A stretch of 39,527 nucleotides of DNA from a virus: positions 1 through 39,527 of IMG/VR virus record IMGVR_UViG_3300049048_000049, one strand, 5' to 3'. A program made the translations under genes and the position numbers. Position 1 is the stretch's first letter. Every line of letters starts with the position of its first letter. Of the stretch, positions 30,905 through 37,214 are shown piece after piece. The notes below the pieces were generated by a model. It saw only the letters and a program-made list of their open reading frames with translations, was not told the DNA's origin and made no database searches.

Positions 30905-30927
30905 GCCCGCCGCGTGCGGGCTTTTTT
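30905..30927 (+). terminator. Intrinsic terminator of the cI operon
   Basis: GCCCGC (30905-30910) and GCGGGC (30916-30921) form a six-pair stem with loop CGCGT, followed by six T (30922-30927). It ends the cI and secreted-protein transcript just before the left operator. Confidence 0.92.
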
Positions 30928-30967
30928 ACGCTCGCAACCTGACGAATTCCCGACAAACCTAAACGGG

Positions 30968-31008
30968 CTTTAGAAATCTCTTGCGCTAATCTTTAGCTGC
31001 GCCTAAAG
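30968..31008. promoter_or_regulatory. Left operator region (at least two sites)
   Basis: Site L1 (30991-31008) is CTTTAGCTGCGCCTAAAG, the same 18-bp pattern as site 1 of the right operator. Site L2 (30968-30985) keeps a perfect CTTTAG half and is centred exactly 23 bases away. A further CTAAAC half (30959-30964) may belong to a weaker third site at irregular spacing. Two operator regions about 1.4 kb apart on either side of cI allow repressor looping as in lambda. Confidence 0.75.
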
Positions 31009-31009
31009 T
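30981..31009 (+). promoter_or_regulatory. Left promoter (PL), driving the rightward early operon
   Basis: -35 TTGCGC (30981-30986), 17-base spacer, -10 TAAAGT (31004-31009), identical hexamers and spacing to PR and overlapping operator site L1. A start near 31016 gives a leader of about 40 bases before the first gene. CGCTCACTTA at 31034-31043 is faintly like a boxA antitermination element, not enough to claim one. Confidence 0.75.
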
Positions 31010-31057
31010 CACCCCATCGAGCAGCCACCCCGGCGCTCACTTAGATGGAGCCGATGA

Positions 31058-31420
31058 ATGACGCAAGCAGAGCAAGCAACCCAGGGTGATGTTCATCCTG
31101 AAGCGCACTCCGGGAACACTGGCGCGCCGGACAGGCAAGCTCGCAAGCCCTTTCCGGTGCAGTTCGGCAGTTCATCAGAAGCGGACTTTGCTGACGGCAC
31201 CTGGACGTTCAACATGCATGGCCGCTTTGTCGTCGGTGCTGGTGGGTTCGCCATCGTCCCTCGCGCCCTGTACGACGAGCTGATTGCCGGGGCGCGTCAC
31301 TTCATGGCCTACGAAACCGCCATGCAGGCTGACGACCACATCGCGGGCATGCAGCACTACGCCGACGCCGCCGACAGGCTGCGCGCCGCACTTACCAAGG
31401 CCACTGGGAGCGCATCTTGA
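31058..31420 (+). CDS. First gene of the rightward early operon, unknown function
   Basis: A 120-residue protein. The N-terminal 35 residues are disordered-looking. The middle (FADGTWTFNMHGRFVVGAGGFAIVPRALYDELIAGARHFMAYE) is a folded domain I do not recognise. ATG at 31058 with GGAG seven bases upstream. It holds the place of lambda N but is not basic and does not look like an N-type antiterminator. Confidence 0.7.
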   Translation: MTQAEQATQGDVHPEAHSGNTGAPDRQARKPFPVQFGSSSEADFADGTWTFNMHGRFVVGAGGFAIVPRALYDELIAGARHFMAYETAMQADDHIAGMQHYADAADRLRAALTKATGSAS

Positions 31421-31740
31421 ACGCCACCCTGCCCCGCGACCTCGCCAGCCCCGAAGCCTGCGCAGCCCGTCAAGCACGCATTGCTGCTGCCAACGAGGCC
31501 CACCGCGCCCGCATGTATGCCTTGGCATCTGCCCGCGCTGCCTACCGCAAGCACGCCGTTCGCAATGCCTACGAACTCAAGCAAGCGCTGGAGAACATCG
31601 TCTCTGCATCGATGGGCCGGTGTGACAGCGTGACCGAGGAATACGCCAAGAAGGTGACGGACTTGATCTGTGATCTTGAGGGCGAGTTGTACGGGATGGA
31701 GTTGGAACTGAGCGCTATTCGCTCTATGGAGATGTCATGA
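31417..31740 (+). CDS. Small helical early protein, unknown function
   Basis: A 107-residue, largely helical protein (AARQARIAAANEAHRARMYALASARAAYRKHAVR, then VTDLICDLEGELYGMELELSAIRSMEMS). The TTG start overlaps the upstream stop (TTGA) with GGGAG upstream. A coiled-coil interaction protein is possible. Family not recognised. Confidence 0.65.
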   Translation: MNATLPRDLASPEACAARQARIAAANEAHRARMYALASARAAYRKHAVRNAYELKQALENIVSASMGRCDSVTEEYAKKVTDLICDLEGELYGMELELSAIRSMEMS

Positions 31741-32033
31741 GCAAGATCACGATCAAGGGCTACATCGTTCATCAGGTGTACCGCGACACCCCGCACGACA
31801 AGGGCACCTTCGCATTCCAGACTTACCCAGCCTTCGCGGGTAGCTCGATCTACATCCAGACGCCCGTCTGCGAGCATGAACTGACGGTCAACGTCCCGGA
31901 CGACTTCGACCCGCGTCCCGGCCAGATTGCCGCTCTGGAGAAGCAGAAGCAGGAGATGCGAGCCAAGTTCGCCGCCGCAGTCAAAGAGATTGACGACCGA
32001 ATCAACAGCCTGCTGGCGCTGGAGATGTCATGA
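31737..32033 (+). CDS. Small early protein, unknown function
   Basis: A 98-residue protein with a beta-rich first part (SKITIKGYIVHQVYRDTPHDKGTFAFQTYPAF) and a C-terminal helix (IAALEKQKQEMRAKFAAAVKEIDDRINSLLALEMS). The last residues LEMS resemble those of the upstream gene (MEMS), as does the DNA at both junctions. It is coupled to neighbours by ATGA overlaps. Confidence 0.65.
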   Translation: MSKITIKGYIVHQVYRDTPHDKGTFAFQTYPAFAGSSIYIQTPVCEHELTVNVPDDFDPRPGQIAALEKQKQEMRAKFAAAVKEIDDRINSLLALEMS

Positions 32034-32314
32034 ACGCTTACTGGATCAAGTTTACCGATGGCACCGAGGCGTGCTGCGAAGGTGGATCAGAGTTCGACGC
32101 TCAGCGGATCGCTGAGAAGCTGACGGGAAAGACCGTGGCCGATACGCCCAACAGTTGGACGGCGGGCGATGTGAAGCCGTTGCCCTATCCGGCAAGCCCG
32201 GTGATCTGGCAGTTGGATCATCCCTGCCACGGCAAGACGCCGCTGTTTTGCTACGAGCCCAAGCAGTGCGCTGGGCGATCCTCCTGTCCGCAACGTCGTG
32301 GGTGCGTGGAATGA
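32030..32314 (+). CDS. Small Cys-rich early protein
   Basis: A 94-residue protein. The first part (MNAYWIKFTDGTEACCEGGSEFDAQRIAEKLTGK) looks folded; the C-terminal half holds five Cys and a His (HPCHGKTPLFCYEPKQCAGRSSC), suggesting metal binding. Function unknown. Confidence 0.62.
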   Translation: MNAYWIKFTDGTEACCEGGSEFDAQRIAEKLTGKTVADTPNSWTAGDVKPLPYPASPVIWQLDHPCHGKTPLFCYEPKQCAGRSSCPQRRGCVE

Positions 32315-32388
32315 CCCCCGCAGACAAAGCCCTCTACATCGTTGCCCTTGTGGCTGTCGCTGTCATTGCTTGGGTGCCGCAGGTATGA
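32311..32388 (+). CDS. 25-residue membrane peptide
   Basis: TPADKALYIVALVAVAVIAWVPQV is a single membrane-spanning helix. ATGA overlaps with both neighbours make translation likely although the peptide is tiny. Function unknown; small membrane peptides in early operons can alter the host envelope. Confidence 0.55.
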   Translation: MTPADKALYIVALVAVAVIAWVPQV

Positions 32389-32567
32389 GCGCCGAGCTTG
32401 TCTTTGATGCACCGAAGCCGCCTAAGTGCAAGCACTGCGGCTACATCCGTGGCGAGCACAGGGCCAAGACGTACCAATGTCCTGCGAAGTGGTCGCGTGG
32501 CCGCGCAGGTTTCACGCACTACCTCGAAACAGTGTTTGAGGAAAAGGCGAAGCGAGGCGCCGCATGA
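32385..32567 (+). CDS. 60-residue zinc-ribbon-like protein
   Basis: A small protein with CKHCGYIRGEHRAKTYQCP (about 15-33), a CxxC...H...C metal-binding pattern, followed by a basic, aromatic helix. It overlaps both neighbours by four bases. DNA or RNA binding is possible. Confidence 0.62.
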   Translation: MSAELVFDAPKPPKCKHCGYIRGEHRAKTYQCPAKWSRGRAGFTHYLETVFEEKAKRGAA

Positions 32568-32704
32568 AGCCGCTGATCGACCTCGCCCGCCTGGCACTGG
32601 CACGCATGAAGAGCCGCACCGTCTGCCCTCTTGCTCCTGCTGACTTGGTGCTGGAGATTGCCATTGATCTTGCCAACCTGGAAAAACGCGATGCGCTGCG
32701 CTGA
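32564..32704 (+). CDS. 46-residue basic peptide
   Basis: KPLIDLARLALARMKSRTVCPLAPADLVLEIAIDLANLEKRDALR: two short amphipathic helices. It fits between stop/start overlaps, starting at ATGA and ending 14 bases inside the next gene. Function unknown. Confidence 0.5.
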   Translation: MKPLIDLARLALARMKSRTVCPLAPADLVLEIAIDLANLEKRDALR

Positions 32705-32921
32705 TCGTGGATGCAAACAAGGGCGCCAGCCCTGCCCGACTCCGTACACCTGTGGCGGTGCATTGCAGACGCACAACCACGGCGCTGTGATTGACACGCA
32801 GTTTGACCAACTGGCGAACAGCGAAGAGCCGGACTTTCCCGGCTGGACGGGATGGCTTGCAGTGGCAGTGCTGGTGGTGGTGTTTGTGCTGCTGTATGCG
32901 AGCTGGGTGTTCTGGCGATGA
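32691..32921 (+). CDS. Small tail-anchored membrane protein with Cys motif
   Basis: A 76-residue protein: N-terminal Cys-rich segment (MRCADRGCKQGRQPCPTPYTCGGA), a short acidic middle and a C-terminal membrane helix (WLAVAVLVVVFVLLYASWVFW, about 55-75). A cytoplasmic metal-binding head with a tail anchor is the likely topology. Function unknown. Confidence 0.6.
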   Translation: MRCADRGCKQGRQPCPTPYTCGGALQTHNHGAVIDTQFDQLANSEEPDFPGWTGWLAVAVLVVVFVLLYASWVFWR

Positions 32922-33142
32922 GCGCCGCTGACCACTGGCAGCAAGTCGAGCAAGAGCTTCATCAGCAATGGCTGGAAGAACAAGGGTTAGCCGCTACCCC
33001 TGACAGCGGCGTAACTAGGAAAAGCAATGAAGCAAATCGCATCGGCATTCGTGAAGGCGCAGCGGGCATTTGGCCCAGCGCTCAAGACCAACAGCAATCC
33101 GCACTTCAAGACGAAGTATGCGGACCTGTCGGCGTGCATTGA
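32918..33142 (+). CDS. Doubtful small ORF overlapping erf
   Basis: An ATG in ATGA overlap opens a 74-codon frame beginning SAADHWQQVEQELHQQWLEEQG, plausibly a helix. The second half overlaps the erf gene by 116 bases and looks like an out-of-frame reading. It may be a short real gene with an unselected tail, or a coupling ORF. Confidence 0.35.
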   Translation: MSAADHWQQVEQELHQQWLEEQGLAATPDSGVTRKSNEANRIGIREGAAGIWPSAQDQQQSALQDEVCGPVGVH

Positions 33143-33617
33143 GGCGGTGATCGACTCCCTTCACGAGAACGGGATCGCCGTGATCCAGCGCCAGCACGAG
33201 AGCGACAACGGCGTGACCGTGGAAACCATGTTCCTGCACGAATCCGGCGAAACGCTGGAGTGCGGACGACTGCACGTTCCCGCCGCCAAGCAAGACCCGC
33301 AGGGATACGGCTCGGCGTTGACCTACGCCCGGCGCTACAGCCTCATGGCTGCATGCGGCATTGCCCCGGAGGATGACGATGGCAACGCCGCCCAACGCAA
33401 GCCCGCCACCACGACCAAGCCCGGCCCCATCACTGCCAAGCAAGCAGCCGACATTCAGGCGCTCATTTCCGAGGTCGGGGCTGACAAGGTGGCCTTTCTC
33501 GCATGGGTGGAACAGGTCAGCGGCCAGGCCGTGGAGTCGATCAAGGACATCCCCAGCAACGCCCTACCCGCCGTCACCCGCGCACTGGAACAGAAGCGCC
33601 AAGCCTCCGCACACTGA
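33027..33617 (+). CDS. erf: ERF-family single-strand annealing protein
   Basis: A 196-residue recombinase of the P22 Erf superfamily. SAFVKAQRAFGPALKTNSNPHFKTKYADLSACIEAV (6-41) and the strongly conserved DPQGYGSALTYARRYSLMAACGIAPEDDDGN (about 91-121) define it. It anneals complementary single strands during phage recombination and repair, probably with the SSB encoded next and the NinB-like protein. The C-terminal 75 residues form a separate helical domain. Confidence 0.92.
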   Translation: MKQIASAFVKAQRAFGPALKTNSNPHFKTKYADLSACIEAVIDSLHENGIAVIQRQHESDNGVTVETMFLHESGETLECGRLHVPAAKQDPQGYGSALTYARRYSLMAACGIAPEDDDGNAAQRKPATTTKPGPITAKQAADIQALISEVGADKVAFLAWVEQVSGQAVESIKDIPSNALPAVTRALEQKRQASAH

Positions 33618-33628
33618 AAGGAAAGAAC

Positions 33629-34015
33629 ATGAACTCGATCACCATCGCCGGTCAACTTGGCAAAGACGCGGAAGTCCGGTTTCTGCCCAACGGCGACCCC
33701 GTTGCATCGTTCTCCGTGGCCGACAGCCAAGGCAAGGACAAGCCCACGATTTGGTGGCGTTGCAGCCTGTTTGGCAAACGTGCCGAGTCGCTGGCTCCGT
33801 ACCTGCTGAAAGGCCAAGCCGTCACCGTCAGCGGCACCGTGACAGAGCGCAAGTACACCGACAACAGCGGCCAGGAGCGCACTGTCATGGAGGTGCGCGT
33901 CAACGACCTCACATTGCAGGGCGGCAAGCGTGAGGCAGCACCGGCACCGGCTGCACAGCGCAAGGCACCGGCTGCGGCGGGCGGCTTTGATGACGGCGGG
34001 GACATCCCATTTTGA
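33629..34015 (+). CDS. ssb: Single-stranded DNA-binding protein
   Basis: A 128-residue OB-fold SSB: NSITIAGQLGKDAEVRFLPNGDPVASFSVAD at the start, the WWRCSLFGKRAESLAPYLLKGQAVTVSGTV core, a flexible Ala/Pro linker and the acidic tail DDGGDIPF that docks partner proteins. The ATG at 33629 follows AAAGGAAAG. It protects single-stranded DNA during replication and annealing. Confidence 0.95.
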   Translation: MNSITIAGQLGKDAEVRFLPNGDPVASFSVADSQGKDKPTIWWRCSLFGKRAESLAPYLLKGQAVTVSGTVTERKYTDNSGQERTVMEVRVNDLTLQGGKREAAPAPAAQRKAPAAAGGFDDGGDIPF

Positions 34016-34203
34016 GCTTACGGGGGAAAGCGCGACGCATGACCGGAAGCCCTGGCGTCACGAACGAGCAGGCGGCAGACAGAGCGATGCGGCGCGGCGA
34101 AATCAGCCATTGCGGCAGAAGTGAGCGGCCAAGTGATGCAGCCCGAAAAATGCGGAAGGTAGCCCGCCGCGTGAGTACCCCACCTACACGGAGAACACCA
34201 TGA
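34012..34203 (+). CDS. Possible small basic protein between ssb and Gp157
   Basis: A 63-codon frame from a TTG that overlaps the ssb stop to an ATGA overlap with the next gene, so the tiling is that of a real gene. The product is very basic and lacks hydrophobic core (RGKARRMTGSPGVTNEQAADRAMRRGEISH). ATG 34039 is an alternative start. It could equally be chance. Confidence 0.4.
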   Translation: MSLRGKARRMTGSPGVTNEQAADRAMRRGEISHCGRSERPSDAARKMRKVARRVSTPPTRRTP

Positions 34204-34703
34204 ACAAGCCAACTTTGTTTGAGATTGCGCGGGAGTACCGCACCGACATTGAAAAGCTCGGCGACCTCGATCTGCCGGATGAGGTGATCGCGGACACCCT
34301 GGAGTCGATGGGCGGTGATTTGACCGTCAAGGCATGCAACGTGGCGGCGTTCATGGCGCATCTGGAGACGGTGGCCGCAGGGATGAAAGAGGCAGAGAGC
34401 CGCATGAAGGCCCGTCGTCAGGCCGTGGAGCGCCGCAACGAGCGCATGCGCCACTACCTCCTGCACGGCATGCAATTCGCTGGTGTGGAGCGCATCGACG
34501 GCCCGGACTTCGTGCTGAGCATCAAGAAGAACCCGCCCAGCGTGGAAGTGTTTGACGAGCGCATGGTCCCTGCCGACTACATGAAGCAGCCGGAACCGCC
34601 GCCGCCCACCGTGGATAAGGCGCTGGTGAAGGCCGCGATTCGTGACGGCTACGAAGTGCCGGGTTGCCGCCTGGTCAACGGCTTCCGTCTTTCCATCGAA
34701 TGA
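34200..34703 (+). CDS. Gp157-family phage protein
   Basis: A 167-residue protein of the Siphovirus Gp157 family: LPDEVIADTLESMGGDLTVKACNVAAFMAHLETVAAGMKEAESRMKARRQAVERRNERMRHYLLHGMQ (24-92) followed by the LSIKKNPPSVEVFDERMVPADYM segment (about 102-124) and VPGCRLVNGFRLSIE. The long helix pair is typical. The family travels with SSB and annealing proteins and is thought to act in phage recombination or resistance; its mechanism is unknown. Confidence 0.88.
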   Translation: MNKPTLFEIAREYRTDIEKLGDLDLPDEVIADTLESMGGDLTVKACNVAAFMAHLETVAAGMKEAESRMKARRQAVERRNERMRHYLLHGMQFAGVERIDGPDFVLSIKKNPPSVEVFDERMVPADYMKQPEPPPPTVDKALVKAAIRDGYEVPGCRLVNGFRLSIE

Positions 34704-34711
34704 GGATCAGC

Positions 34712-35089
34712 ATGACGAACCAATCCGACCTCTTACAGATGCTGGAGCCCATTGCTTGGGAGCTTCGCAAGCTGGAGGATCAGCTTAACCGAGGCTTGCA
34801 GCCAAGGCGCGACCTTGAGGACGCCATTGCAGCTATCCGTGCAGGTGGTGCAGGAGAACAGCCGAAGCCCTCTCATGGTGATTCGACCGCCCGCGCCGGG
34901 GACATTGGCGCGTCGGATACTGCACGGCTTGACTGGCTCCAGCGTCAAGACCTGAACGAACTCTGTTTCGCCTTGGTGCAGGACGCGCCGCGTGACGGCG
35001 ATTACGTCATCAATGCTGGCAACGGCCCCTTCTACGGCGCGACCCTTCGCGAAGCCATTGATGCAGCCATGAAAGGAGCCAAGTCGTGA
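34712..35089 (+). CDS. Modular accessory protein with DxxRLxWL/AIDAAM module
   Basis: A 125-residue protein. The N-terminal helix (LLQMLEPIAWELRKLEDQLNRGL) is followed by a spacer and a C-terminal module DTARLDWLQRQDLNELCFALVQD...LREAIDAAMKGA that occurs in many phage accessory proteins of unknown function. The second module copy is at 35361-35831. ATG 34712 was chosen for the GAGGA ahead; ATG 34700 is an alternative. Confidence 0.65.
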   Translation: MTNQSDLLQMLEPIAWELRKLEDQLNRGLQPRRDLEDAIAAIRAGGAGEQPKPSHGDSTARAGDIGASDTARLDWLQRQDLNELCFALVQDAPRDGDYVINAGNGPFYGATLREAIDAAMKGAKS

Positions 35090-35364
35090 CCCACCCCGCA
35101 CAAATGCCCGCTAACCAAGGTAGTCCTGTAGCCGGAGCGAAGGAGACGAGTTCTCCCAGCACTGGATCTGTCTCTCAGACAGGCGCACCTACAGTACCGA
35201 CCTCAATGGAGAACGACGCAACGGAGGCGGCTGAGCTTGCAAAGCGGTTGCGTAGGTTGGCTTCTGAATTGGAGAGCGGCTACCTTAAAGACTATGTGCT
35301 GGACATTCTCGCGGCGGCGCAGCGTATTGAGTTGCCGGAACTTCAGCAGAAGGCTCACAAATGA
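35086..35364 (+). CDS. Small accessory protein, unknown function
   Basis: A 92-residue protein with a disordered Ser/Thr/Pro N-terminal half and a helical end (EAAELAKRLRRLASELESGYLKDYVLDILAAAQRI). GTG start overlapping the previous stop. Its N-terminal DNA contains CCTGTAGCCGGAG (35125-35137), also found at 38500-38512 in another small gene. Confidence 0.6.
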   Translation: MTHPAQMPANQGSPVAGAKETSSPSTGSVSQTGAPTVPTSMENDATEAAELAKRLRRLASELESGYLKDYVLDILAAAQRIELPELQQKAHK

Positions 35365-35831
35365 AGCCCGACCCAAAAATGGAGCAGGCTGTTGCGCAAG
35401 CCGCCATGAACCTGGCGAGCGCAACGCTGTCGCACGCCTTTTCAATCCCGATTCCGAATACGACGCCGCAACTCTACGTCTCACTGCATGAGGGCCAGCC
35501 GCTCTCTGCCGCTCCTACAGCACCAGCAGCACCAGCAGCACCCAGCGTAGAGCCGACAGATGCCCACCTGTGGATGCTTTGGGACCGCTTGCCTGTCAAG
35601 ACGCCGATTGCCTTGGCACGAGTTGCAATCAAGGAGTTCGCCACATCTCCCGCCGCCCCATCCCCCAGCCAGGGAGAGGCACTGGATGCGGCGCGGTATC
35701 GGTGGCTGACCGAGGACCACCCGAAGCACGAGACTCGCGCCGCCGTTTACGAGATTGCCTGCAAGCTGAACGTGCGAGGCAAAGGCGCGATTGACGCAGC
35801 CATCGACGCAGCCATGCGCAAAGGAGCCTGA
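35361..35831 (+). CDS. Modular accessory protein with DAARYRWL/AIDAAM module
   Basis: A 156-residue protein: helical N-terminus, an Ala/Pro-rich linker (PTAPAAPAAPSVEPTDAH), a short helical module and a C-terminal ALDAARYRWLTEDHP...GAIDAAIDAAMRKGA module related to that of 34712-35089. Function unknown. ATGA overlap with the upstream gene. Confidence 0.65.
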   Translation: MKPDPKMEQAVAQAAMNLASATLSHAFSIPIPNTTPQLYVSLHEGQPLSAAPTAPAAPAAPSVEPTDAHLWMLWDRLPVKTPIALARVAIKEFATSPAAPSPSQGEALDAARYRWLTEDHPKHETRAAVYEIACKLNVRGKGAIDAAIDAAMRKGA

Positions 35832-35835
35832 CACT

Positions 35836-36420
35836 ATGACCATCACCAAAGAGCAGGCCGAACGAGCACGGTCGAAATTGCAGCGCATCGCAACCCAGTG
35901 GGCGCATGTCTCTGTGCAGCAGGAGGCACTTGCCCATTCAGACACGATCTACAAGTTCATCGAGCAGGCCAGCACCGCACCAACACCGCTGACGGACGAG
36001 CGGGCAGCGTTTGAGGCGTGGGCGAAGGACCAGGGCTTCCCGCTTGGCGGGCTAGATCTGGCCGACGGCGAAAGCTATCTGGACCTGAGAACACAAGGCC
36101 CGTGGGACGCATGGCAAGCCCGCGCTCTACTGCAAGCAGCACCACAGGCAGCATCCCAAGCCAAGTACACCGACGCTGACATGCTCAAGTCGCACGCGGA
36201 CGGCTACGCCCTCGGTTTGCGTCAACTAGACCGTCCAGGCGCACCACAGGCAGCAGTGAGCATCGAGCAGCACACGAAGTCTTATTCGGAGGGCTTCACA
36301 TCTGGCAAAGCGTTTGGGCTTGCGCTCGCCGCCACTCAGCCCCAGCCAGCAGGAGAGCCGAAGCAGGGTGGCACCGCTGGCGTGACGGGCACTGATGGAG
36401 GTGGCGATGCGCCTCGCTGA
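35836..36420 (+). CDS. Accessory protein with low-complexity linkers
   Basis: A 194-residue protein. An N-terminal helix (EQAERARSKLQRIATQWAHVSVQQEALAHSDTIYKFI), a recognisable phage accessory segment (ERAAFEAWAKDQGFPLGGLDLADGESYLDLRTQGPWDAWQARALLQ, about 55-100) and repeated Ala/Gln/Pro linkers. GCACCACAGGCAGCA occurs twice (near 36138 and 36241). Function unknown. Confidence 0.65.
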   Translation: MTITKEQAERARSKLQRIATQWAHVSVQQEALAHSDTIYKFIEQASTAPTPLTDERAAFEAWAKDQGFPLGGLDLADGESYLDLRTQGPWDAWQARALLQAAPQAASQAKYTDADMLKSHADGYALGLRQLDRPGAPQAAVSIEQHTKSYSEGFTSGKAFGLALAATQPQPAGEPKQGGTAGVTGTDGGGDAPR

Positions 36421-36742
36421 AACCGCCTACGACATGCCCACCGGGATGCTGCTGCACGAAGCGGGGCGGCAATTCACGATGGCCGAACTGGTCCGCGATG
36501 GATGGCAGCAGGCTTTGTACCAGCGCGGCGGCTGGTTCCTGCTACTGGTCTGGGCCGAGCGCACCTGTGGCGTGCCGGTGCCTTCCGAAGCGCAGCCTTA
36601 CTGCTGGATCAGCCGGGGCGGTGGCGTGCCGCAAGTGATCTTTGAACCCCCGCGAGAAATTCAAGCCCACGCATGGATGCCGCTGTTCACTGGTGGCGTG
36701 GAACCGTGCGGCGAAACACAGCAGGAGAGCCGCGATGCGTAA
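36407..36742 (+). CDS. Small accessory protein, unknown function
   Basis: A 111-residue protein rich in Trp (AELVRDGWQQALYQRGGWFLLLVWAERTCGVP; CWISRGGGVPQVIF). ATG 36407 was chosen for GGAGG five bases upstream; ATG 36395 is in frame. It overlaps both neighbours. Family not recognised. Confidence 0.6.
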   Translation: MRLAETAYDMPTGMLLHEAGRQFTMAELVRDGWQQALYQRGGWFLLLVWAERTCGVPVPSEAQPYCWISRGGGVPQVIFEPPREIQAHAWMPLFTGGVEPCGETQQESRDA

Positions 36743-37214
36743 AGACTTGATCGACCCCGAGGACGGCGAGAACCGCGCCGTGCGGGCCTTTCTCCTGCAC
36801 TACGGAGCACCCGGACTGACCGTGGGCCGCATGCGCGAAAACCTGCGCCTGTCCGGCTGGGGTGGCTGCTGGCCGGAATGGGTCAACACACAGGACCGAG
36901 AGCACCTGACGAAAGGCGGCGCTCAGGACTGGCTCCGCCACCTGTTCGCGCTGGAGAACACCGCTGGCGTGCTGGCGTCGGACAAGTTCGGTGACGCCAA
37001 CCTGAGCAAGGGCAACGCGGGCGGCTGGACTGCTGACATGCCGACGTCCGACAAGCCCGACCTTGCCGCCCATGCGATTGAGGAATTGCACCAGCTAGGC
37101 TACACCGTGCGCGACGGCAGGCTGATCCCGCCTGACAACCTGCACGAACTGGCCCGCGTGGCTGGCTTCTCCACCGCTGGCGTGGCACCGTCTGACGGAG
37201 CACAGCAGCCATGA
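36735..37214 (+). CDS. Accessory protein with acidic N-terminus, unknown function
   Basis: A 159-residue protein. GENRAVRAFLLHYGAPGLTVGRMRENLRLSGWGGCWPEWVNTQDREHLTKGGAQDWLRHLFALE (11-74) looks like a folded domain; the C-terminal part holds AAHAIEELHQLGYTVRDGRLIPP. It directly precedes the methyltransferase with ATGA overlap. Family not recognised. Confidence 0.6.
   Translation: MRKDLIDPEDGENRAVRAFLLHYGAPGLTVGRMRENLRLSGWGGCWPEWVNTQDREHLTKGGAQDWLRHLFALENTAGVLASDKFGDANLSKGNAGGWTADMPTSDKPDLAAHAIEELHQLGYTVRDGRLIPPDNLHELARVAGFSTAGVAPSDGAQQP

Noticed and set aside
30959-30964. Third site of the left operator
   Set aside because: The CTAAAC half-site does not fit the 23-24-bp spacing and lacks a matching second half; left as a remark only.
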